A DNA stretch of 64,000 nt, taken from Turnera subulata. Lineage: Eukaryota > Streptophyta > Magnoliopsida > Malpighiales > Passifloraceae. Positions 55,347 to 64,000 of the stretch are shown one piece after another. Position 1 is the first letter of the stretch. Every line of letters starts with the position of its first letter. The notes under the pieces are model-generated. The model did no database searches and had not been told where the DNA came from. It was given only the letters and a program-made list of their open reading frames with translations. The stretch is from positions 62,001 to 126,000 of the forward strand of contig JAKUCV010002736.1 of NCBI GenBank assembly GCA_028386065.3, written 5' to 3'. The position numbers were made by a program, and so were the translations under genes.

Positions 55347-58300
55347 GTGTACCTCAAGTCCAAACTAGAAAAGCAATTCAGTAAGTTTAAGAAGATGCTA
55401 AATAAGCTTTATGTTAATGTTCCCTTTAGTGTTGTGGTTACACAGATGCCATCATATGCCAAGTTCCTCAAGGACATCTTGACCAAGAAAAGAACCATTG
55501 ACGACATCGAGACAGTAGCCATGACAACCTAGGGAAGTGCCATCATTCAGCACCATCTGCCCAAAAAATGTTCAGACCTAGGAAGCTTCACAATTCCTCT
55601 AAACATTAGAGAAAAGAAAATTGAGGGAGCCCTATGCGATTTAGGAGCCAGTGTCAGCCTGTTGCCGCTCTCCATTACTCAAAATTTGAACCTTGAGGAC
55701 ATCAAACCCACAGGAATGACAATCCAGCTAGCAGACCGATCACTTGTATATCCTGTGGGAGTTTTGGAAGATGTTCCAGTTAAGGTTGGCAACTTTTACA
55801 TACCGGTAGAATTTGTGGTGATGAATATGACCGAGGATGAGAAGACACCCATCATTTTGGGGCGTCCCTTCTTAGCTACAGTAGGAGCTATGATTGATTG
55901 TGCAAACGGAACATTGACACTACGACTAGGAGAAGATACAATGGAGTTCAATGTCCAGAAAGCGCAAAGAATAGAGTTTGGAGCAAGACAGTGCTGCATG
56001 GTTGATGCTGTACCAGACCCTGTTGATGCACTTGTCAAAGCATCTCAACTGATGGAGACACATGAGGATGAATTGATAGGTTGCCTAGTCAATGGGCTCA
56101 TAGATGGAGATGAGACAGCTCTACAGCAGGTGGCAAAATTCCTGGCAGAAGAAACTGTACTTGAAATCAACAAACAGGCCCATGCTGTGGATCAACTGGC
56201 TGAGCCTGTCACAGAGTCTGTTTACAATCCAGAACCAGAATTAGATGCACCAAGGGTAGAAATGAAACCCCTACCACCCCAGCTCAGGTATATCTACTTA
56301 GGCACTGACAATTCCTCATTTCCTATCATTATTGGAGCTGACCTTTCACAGGAGGAAGAGGAAAAGGTGCGCACTATAGTCAACAAACACCGCAAGGTAA
56401 TGGGATATACCATTGATGATCTGACAGGTATCAGTTCTAATCTTTGCATGCATCGCATCCTTTTGGAAGAAAACTGCAAACCCATAATAGAACCACAGAG
56501 GAGACTGAATGAAAATATGAAGGAAGTGGTTAAAAAGGAAATTTTGAAGTTGCTTGATGCTGGAAAAATTTATCCAATTACAGATAGTCCTCGGGTTAGT
56601 GCAGTACATGTGGTGCCTAAAAAGGAAGGTACGACAGTAGTAAAGAATGAAAAAGTAGAACTCATACCAACTAGGACTATCACAGGTTGGAGGATGTGCA
56701 TAGACTATAGAAAACTCAATAAGGCCACTAGAAAAGATCATTTTCCTTTGCCATTCATAGACCAGATGTTAGAGAGAATTGCAAAGCACACACATTTTTG
56801 TTGCCTAGATGGATACTTTGGATTTTTCCAGATCCCAATCCACCCAGGTGATCAGCAGAAAACAACATTTACATGCTCCTACAGCACATTTCCATATAGG
56901 CGCATGCCATTCGGCCTGTATAATGCACCTGCCACCTTTCAGCGTTGCATGATGGCCATCTTCCATGACCTGATCGAGTATATAATGGATGTATTTATGG
57001 ATGATTTCTCTGTTTATGGCACTTCTTTTGATCTCTGTTTGGCTAACCTTGAAACAGTGCTTGAACGGTGTGAGGCTGTGAACCTAGTGCTGAATTGGGA
57101 AAAATGCCATTTTATGGTTACAGAAGGTATTATGCTTGGGCACAAAATCTCAGGACGAGGGATAGAGGTGGATGAAGCTAAGATTGATGTTATTGAAAAA
57201 CTTCCACCTCCAACCTCTGTTAAGGCAATTCGGGCTTTTCCTGGTCATGTAGGCTTTTATTGGCGCTTTATTAAGGATTTTTCAAAGATTGCAAAACCTT
57301 TGACAAATCTCCTTAGTAAGGACGTTGAATTTGTATTTGACGATTCTTGTCTGAATGCATTTAATAGGATTAAAGCTGTATTGACCACAGCCCCAATCAT
57401 CCAGCCCCTAGATTGGAGTTAGCCTTTTGAAATCATGTGTGATGTAAGCGACCATGCAGTAGGGGCTGTGCTGGGGTAGAGAAAAGACAACAAACTTCAT
57501 GCCATATACTATGCAAGTCGCACTCTGGATGAAGCACAGATCAATTATGCCACAACTGAGAAAGAGCTTCTAGCAGTAGTCTTTGTAATTGGAAAATTTC
57601 GAGCATACTTGCTGGGATCTAAGGTCATCATCCACACTGACCATTCGGCTTTGAAGTACTTGTTGAGGAAGAAGGAAACCAAGCCATGACTTCTTAAGTG
57701 GATCCTGCAACTCCAAGAATTTGACCTGGAGATTCGAGACAAGAAAGGCACAAAGAATGTGGTGGCTGACCATCTGTCCAGACTACCTCCAGACCACATG
57801 CCAAGTGAGCACATGCCGATTGATGATCATCTCCCAGACGACAGCCTCATTGCAACAATTCACAGTGTCAGTCACAGAATGCCGTGGCACGCAGAAATTG
57901 TCAATTTCCTGGCCTGTGGAGCTCTTCCACCAGATCTCAGCTATTCACAGCGAAAGAAGTTCTTCTCTGACATGAAGAACTACCTCTGGGGTGAGCCCCT
58001 ATTGTTCAGAAGATGCGGAGATGGTACAATCAGACAGTGCAATCCTGAGGAGGAGGTAGAACAAGTTCTGCATAGTTGCCACAATGCACAGTACGGGGGA
58101 CACCATGGCGCAACCAGAACAGCATCCAAAGTATTACAAGCTGGTCTATATTGGCTACCCTATTTAAGGATGCACGCAATTGGGTAGTGGCATGCAAGGA
58201 GTTCCAGCACACAGGGAACATCTCAAGAAGATAGGAAATGCCACAGCAAGCAATTTTGGAAGGGGAGCTATTCGATGTTTGGGGAATAGACTTCATGGGA

Positions 58301-59096
58301 CAATTCCCGAGTTCTTATGGGAACAATTTTATCTTGATGGCTGTTGACTATGTCTCTAAATGGGTGGAGGCCATTGCCTCCCCGACCAATAATTCCAAGA
58401 CAGTAACAAAGTTCCTGAAGAAACACATCTTCACCCGGTTTGGCACCCCAAGAGCAATAATTAGTGATAGAGGAACCCATTTTTTGCAACTGCCAGTTTG
58501 AAGCTCTCCTCAGAAAGTATGGGATCAGACACAAAATAGCCACTCCCTACCATCCTCAAACAAGTGGCCAAGTGGAGGTGACTAACAAAGAAATCAAACA
58601 GATCCTAGAAAAGACAGTAGGACCATCACGTAAGGACTGGGCAGCAAAACTCGATGATGCTCTGTGCGCATACTGCACAGCGTACAAGGCACCCATAGGC
58701 ACCACCCCATGCCGCCTTGTATTTGGGAAAGCCTGTCATTTGCCTGTGGAGCTTGAGCACAAAGCATATTGGGCTATTAAGGCTCTGAACTTTGACACAC
58801 AGGTTGTAGAAGAACAGAGGTTGTTGCAATTGAATGAGTTAGACGAGCTGAGGCTGTATGCATACGAAAATACAAAATTGTACAAGGAGAGAACAAAGAA
58901 GTGGCATGACAGCAGGATACAGCCTCGAAAATTCAAGAAAGGAGATCAAGTCCTCCTCTACAACTCTCGCCTGAAGCTCTTCCCTGCAAAGCTTCGATCA
59001 AGATGGTCTGGCCCCTTCACAGTGTCATGTTGTTACCCTCATGGGGCTGTGGAAATCTATAATGAGAAGACACAACCATTCAAGGTTAATGGCTAA
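55347..59096 (+). pseudogene. Athila-like pol: protease, RT, RNase H, integrase with stops
   Basis: After a TAG at 55530 the frame continues through protease (GALCDLGASVSLLPLSI, about 55630), IILGRPFLATVGAMIDC, and RT with CIDYRKLNKATRKDHFPLPF, CCLDGYFGFFQIPI and MDVFMDDFSVYG (about 56985-57020). Stops at 57420, 57477 and 57687 break RNase H ([47 protein letters not shown]). The integrase zinc region (LHSCHNAQYGGHHGATRT) ends in a frameshift near 58180. The core has [26 protein letters not shown] and IISDRGTHF, a frameshift near 58490, then [16 protein letters not shown] and [15 protein letters not shown]. The RT active-site residues are present. Most stops fit C-to-T or G-to-A change. Confidence 0.9.
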
Positions 59097-59994
59097 AGAC
59101 TGAAGCTGTATCACATAAGGACCGATGAGTATCAGGAGACTCAGGTGGTCCATGATCTACCTCCCACTTAACAAGGCAAGATGGAGTCCAGCTAAAAGAC
59201 ATTAAAGAAGCACACACTTGAGTAACACCAAGTGCGGTAAATTTCCAATTTATTTTGCTTTTAATTTGGTTATTTTTGTTCTTTTTGTGTGTTTCTCTTG
59301 TTTTTAATCAATCGGGTGCTGAAATTTGATGGAAAAGGGAATCACAAAGTCAGAGATTCGTCAGGGAAGTCCTTCTAAACCCTTTTTGATGTTAAGTCTT
59401 CACCATTTCTTTACGAAAAAGGACTTTTTAGGCTTGCACAGGCTCACACAGGCTTAGCCTGTGTCGAATTTTCACAACACCCTAACCCCTCATTTGATAA
59501 TCTCTTGCGCTTAGGGAATCTCTAGAATTAGGGAAGGTTCGAATAGGTAGGGCTAGGACTAGGTTCTCTGCTGAAAAACTTCCTCTTGCTCGCACTAACT
59601 CCAAACTGGGACAGCATGAGCAACAAGCTCAGCCTGTTGCAGCCATTCTGCCCAGAGCAATAGAGAATAAGGAAGTTTTGCCTTAAACACGCCATAACAC
59701 AATTACCCAGTAGGATTATTCCTTCTCCTATCCACGTCTCATTCATGCTAAGGGATACAACACTCTACCAAAAGGGGGCACATAACTGACACTTTAGGCG
59801 GCAACGAATCATTACAAGCAGACATAACCTTTCACATTCCCACCCTCTCAACGTCTCTAAACAGACATTAATTACCTATAAAGGACGACCCCTATCCTTT
59901 CCTTCTCTACTTCATCTTCCTCCTCCAAAAACCTTGTTGCTACAACCCTAACTCCACAATCATCACTTCATATCGCCATCTTCCCGACTCAGTC

Positions 59995-61093
59995 ATGGAC
60001 AACAACAACAACGCCAACAACCCAACCAACAATAACACACCCAATCCTCCACCCTCATCTTCTAACCCAGAGATCACCACTACCATCACCTTCCCTTTTC
60101 GCATCACCCGCCCCCTCTTCCAAATCGTCCATCGCCCTCTCCACATCAACCCACCACCACTGCCACCATTTGCCACCACCCCCACAACACGATTACACCC
60201 AGACCTTCCCCCACTACACATCCTCATCAGCGAGTTTGCTCGCCTCTACCCACCACCAGCAACCCCATGCCGCCTCAATCTACCCACCCCACCCACTAAC
60301 AACCCAAACCCCAACCTCACCGCAAAACCTTCCACAACACCACCACCCCCAATCACCCAATACAAACGTCGCCACCGCCGATAACTCATCAATACCATGG
60401 GCGACGACCTCGACCTCAACCACGACCGCTAACCTGAACACGAGACCACACTCACCCCTCCGATGCGCCTAAAAAAGCTCGCAGTCACCGATGACAACGA
60501 CATCATCGACTTGACTGAAAACCAACCCCCTACAAACTCAACACCTGCCACCATCTTTCGACCACCAAAGCGACCACGGACCCGCTCCACTACCAAGGAC
60601 ACCGCCATATCTAGCCGAACACAACCCACCACACAACAAACCAACAACGAGGAGCGATCCAAGCGAAACCAGGATCGCCCTCGAGAACCACACACACCAC
60701 CGCCCCACCAATGAACCAGAAATAGAGGAGGAAGAAACTTAAAGCAGTGACGACGAGGCGGAGGACATGCCACTCCCTACTCAGCGCTTTATCTTCCAAC
60801 CTGCAAACGCCAGCCACCGACGCGCCTGGGTATTCGCACAAACCCAGACAGTGCTTGTCAGCTGGTGGCTGGATATGGATGCACTCAGAGCCATCAGAGC
60901 TAGGGGCATCACTGAAGTGCGCGGGATCACACAGACACAGGGCAGGGCCATAACTGACTTCCATAGCCAGTATATGGCCCAGCACGTGCAATTGACAGAA
61001 ACCCTCAATAATTTGATGAAAATGGCACTTGCCCTGACGCGGTCACCACATGCAGGACCACCACCATCCAACCACAAGAGCCAATACCGCTAA
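59995..61093 (+). pseudogene. Proline-rich 3' ORF region of the Athila-like element
   Basis: Three adjacent frames: 59995-60384 (MDNNNNANNPTNNN, then long Pro/Thr/His runs), 60463-60714 (DDNDIIDLTENQPPTNS, a basic TKRPR-like stretch, many Pro/Gln) and 60767-61093 (RRAWVFAQTQTVLVSWWLDM, FHSQYMAQHVQLTETLNNLM). They may be one ORF broken by frameshifts. Athila elements often carry an extra ORF here, sometimes called env-like, but I see no convincing signal peptide or membrane anchor. The last piece has a gag-like helical look. Function unknown. Confidence 0.45.
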
Positions 61094-62650
61094 CTCCACC
61101 TTTCCAGCACCTCTAGTCTAGTTTTAGAATGTCTAACCCCTACCACATAGGATACAACTTTCAGTTTGGGGTATTTATCTTTGTGTTTAGAACTAGACCT
61201 TTTGTATTTCAATTTTGAAAATTGGTTTTATTTTGCTTGTCTTTGTTTTGGCATTGCACCTTCCTTTTATTTGGTTTCAGCAGTGAGGACACTGTTAGTC
61301 TTCAGTTTGGGGTATTTTATTTTAGGGTGCAAATGCCATTTTATGCCTTCTGTACTTTTCTGATGATTCAATGCAAATTCAAATGCTTATCTATTTTTCA
61401 TTATGCTTCTCCAGAGTGTGAGCCTGTCCTTATATTTATGCATCTTCCACATTTTCTGTTTAATTCTGCTCATACTCTAATCTCAGGACTTGTCTCATTT
61501 CCAAAACAAGCAGAACAGACATAATCAAACAATTACATTCCATGAAATCTGTCAGATAAGAAGGATCTTGCTAAATGGTTGTCTACACGACACGGGCTCA
61601 GCCTGCCTACCACAGAACAAACCCTTGTCTCCATCAAGGCGAAATTCAAGCAAGAGTCCTTCAAGCAAGGAAAGGATCTAGTCCATCTTTTGCATACCAA
61701 CAGACCACATAAATCCATACTACACTCATCAGTCCATTGCAACCCTATTTGAGCCAACTAGGATGGCCCTCCACCCTACTCACCTCACCCCAACCACTTG
61801 AAGCCGAAACATGGGCTATCATTCCTTCAACAGCATCACCCTGTTGATGAGTCTGTGAACGAGATTTAATTCTATCAAGCATCTGAGACTCTTTACACTT
61901 AAATACATACCCAGAATGTTACCACACTTCTTGTACTGCCCTCTTCCCAGCTGCAATAAAAAAAAAAAAAAGAGAAAGAGAGAGAGAGAAAAGAACAAAA
62001 TAAGGCAGCGGGCGAAGAAAGGAAAAACATGGGAAGGAGAAATGAGGAGAAAAGAAACATTTTGTGAATCAGACTCCATCTCAAACAAGAGGATACATTG
62101 AGCCTCTGGGTAGCATGAAAACTCAAGGGATATGGAATCAAATAGTCCCCATACAGCCTCAGACTGTTCACAAACTATACTGAAGGTTTCAAGTTCACAG
62201 GCCACCAACACTTGCTCAGTCTAACCACCATTCATCGACAACCATCACCCTAACCTCGGTACAACACAAAAAAGTCCTGGAGATCCTTGCTTGTTGACTG
62301 TTGCACATTAGTGGAGATAAGGGATGATGGGTCTGCATATGAGGTAATGTTTTTCACTTCCCAAAAAAAAAATGATTTTAGCAGGATCCCTTTGACGACA
62401 GATGATTGGAGGTTAGTTGAAAGACTATTCCTGTAAATTTTTATGACAGAAACCACTGACAAGGAATTTGATTGGAGTTGATGCAGTTTTAAAAGAAAAC
62501 AAGGGGGATTCCTAAATTAAGGCGTCACATGGGAGAAACCCGATGAAAATTTGGATGCATTGGAACTGCCCTTACATCTTTCCAAAATCATGCCTTCTTT
62601 TCTTTTTCTGATTGCTTGAGGACAAGCAAAGTCTTCAGTTTGGGGTATTT
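61094..62650 (+). other. Athila 3' untranslated region with repeated polypurine-like tracts
   Basis: CAGTTTGGGGTATTT occurs at about 61160, 61303 and 62637, the last directly before the 3' LTR and so the likely polypurine tract for plus-strand priming. A purine run with AAAAAGAGAAAGAGAGAG lies at 61958-61990. No coding sequence recognised. Confidence 0.55.
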
Positions 62651-64000
62651 TGATGCATGTGAAATATGCATAGTTTAGGGCATAATTTTGGATGCAAATT
62701 GTTCTAAATTCATTATCATTATATGCCTCCTATGCAATATTCCACCATATTCTTCCAATGTCCATCCCTTGCTGTATGATTAGTTATTTCAGGTGCATTT
62801 TGATCAATTCAAGAGGATTTCATTGAAGAATGCGAAGATACAGCATCAGCCACAGCATGAGCCTGTGGCGGAACCTGTGAGCCTGTCCCTGAGGTTATTG
62901 TTCATGGAGAATTCAATTGAAGGCCTCAAACCACCTTCAAATCACAAGATTTCCACTGAAACTCATTGCCCTCACTTTGATCCAAGAAATCCTCATGACA
63001 CCTCTTCATTGGCAGAAGAAGCAGAAATCGATTGAAGGGAAAGTTGAGGAAGAACTGCAACAGGCCCAAGCACAGCATCAGCCTGTGCATCTTGCAAAAC
63101 CCAGAAATTGCAGGAGGTATATAAAATTTCACCACATGCACCACCTGCTCCACTAACATAAACAAACATTCTCCTGACGTTCCCAGAGCACTTTCCAAGG
63201 AAAAAGGAATAGGCACATGCCACTCAGAGGGAATCCACCTTAAAGAACAATTATCCTCTGCAAAGGACACCTTTGGAACTTACAACCAACCAATCAACTT
63301 GCTGCCCATCACGCCTATCCTGACGCACACGCTGGAAGACTGACGGGCCAACTTGCCCAAACACCCATACTTTCCAGCAAGTTGGGAGGAAACAGGCTGA
63401 GGAGCTGCACCTATAAAAAGACGAAGCGAGAAGACACCAAAGAATTCCATCGACAAAGACACTCCTAACATTGGCAGAATTCCTGGAATAGAGGTGGGAC
63501 CCAGAAACACCAACGGTCCCAGGGAAACACGATTCTGTAGCCTTTCTAGGCAGTAATCGTGTTGTCCCTAACCTCCAGATTGTTCAAAACACTATGCTAT
63601 TCCATACTTCTATCTGTTTTGTAATTTCGATTATGAACTAAACAACCCCTTCTTAGGTTGAAGGGGTGAACATGTCTTTGATTTTAATGCAATAGATTGC
63701 TCGCATTATGTTCTTAACCAGTCTTTCTTGTTTTGGTTGTTGCAAACTTGCACCATGTCTGAGTCTTGATCAAACCCATGCATGATTACAGGTGGCTAGG
63801 TGAAGGACCGAAAGGAGAAACCTTAGCCACTAGAACAACATCAACCAACCCTTAGTTTTTAGCTCCTTAAAGAAGTTAGAACTAATTGAGGAACTAGCCT
63901 CAACACCAATCTTAGACCCCTGTGTTTGACCAATGCGAGAGCATTAGGAGTGTGAGAACCATGAGAGGCACCTGTGAGCGAAAGCAAATGGGTGCAGTAT
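62651..64000 (+). repeat. 3' LTR of the Athila-like element, truncated by window end
   Basis: Starts TGATGCATGTG and follows the 5' LTR base for base with scattered substitutions and small indels over the whole visible 1350 bases. The shared short ORFs in both LTRs (for example at 51821 and 62917) are LTR sequence, not genes. Confidence 0.88.

Larger units (their letters stand above)
51555..64000 (+). mobile_element. Athila-like Ty3/gypsy element, 3' LTR cut by window end
   Basis: 5' LTR (51555 to about 53670) and the first 1350 bases of the 3' LTR (62651-64000) both start TGATNCATGTGAAATATGC. The primer binding site TGGCGTCGTTGCCGGGGA matches the tRNA-Asp type used by Athila elements. Gag, then protease, RT, RNase H and integrase follow (53792-59096). 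About 3.5 kb of further sequence with proline-rich ORFs and a TTTGGGGTAT polypurine-like tract precedes the 3' LTR, the usual Athila layout. It interrupts the 5' LTR of SIRE-like copy B. An ACAGGCTNAGCCTGT palindrome recurs along the element. Confidence 0.9.

Overview
The window reads as repeat-dense, gene-poor DNA from the nuclear genome of a flowering plant, probably a eudicot. The inference rests on plant-type LTR retrotransposon lineages (Tekay-like, Athila-like and Tat/Ogre-like Ty3/gypsy; SIRE-like and Tork/Tnt1-like Ty1/copia), Mutator-like elements with 9-10 bp target duplications, a Helitron, and a fragment of a plant lysine/histidine transporter-like gene. The species cannot be named from this sequence. 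No intact host gene was found, and every coding region recognised is damaged.

Layout. Stack 1 (1-10392): a decayed minus-strand Copia element (1784-10392) is split by a Tat/Ogre-like solo LTR (3677-8994, target duplication CCGCA). That LTR was hit by two Mutator-like elements (4368-6535 and 6561-8242), both landing just downstream of its TATA box. A second, minus-strand LTR of the same family fills 1-1778 and cuts the Copia element at its left side. 10393-12867 holds no recognisable gene.

Stack 2 (12868-36561): a minus-strand Helitron contains a Tekay-like gypsy element (13223-35318, target duplication AAAAT). The truncated 3' LTR of the gypsy element holds a SIRE-like copia element (20225-31536, minus strand, target duplication CAGCC) and a Mutator-like element (32056-34072). 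The SIRE-like element itself holds a fourth Mutator-like element (23971-24895). Right of the Helitron lies a two-exon remnant of an amino-acid transporter gene (36732-37947, minus).

Stack 3 (38690-64000): a Tork-like copia relic (about 38690-42503, plus strand), then a second, diverged SIRE-like element (from 43524, minus strand). This second element has lost most of pol, is interrupted by a Tat/Ogre-like solo LTR (46684-48261, target duplication GGTGT), and is cut in its 5' LTR by an Athila-like gypsy element (51555 to beyond the window end).

The most interesting biology is in the two SIRE-like elements. Their U3 regions carry arrays of a perfect 12-bp palindrome, AACATCGATGTT, mostly in pairs about 21 bp apart, just upstream of a TATA box. 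A second array plus TATA-like box lies between pol and the third ORF, as expected of an internal promoter. Matches to the plant mitosis-specific activator (MSA) consensus are interleaved in both places. Both copies of the third ORF share an in-frame amber codon at codon 77. Two unrelated families in the window (Athila-like and Tat/Ogre-like) also carry multiplied short palindromes of other sequence.
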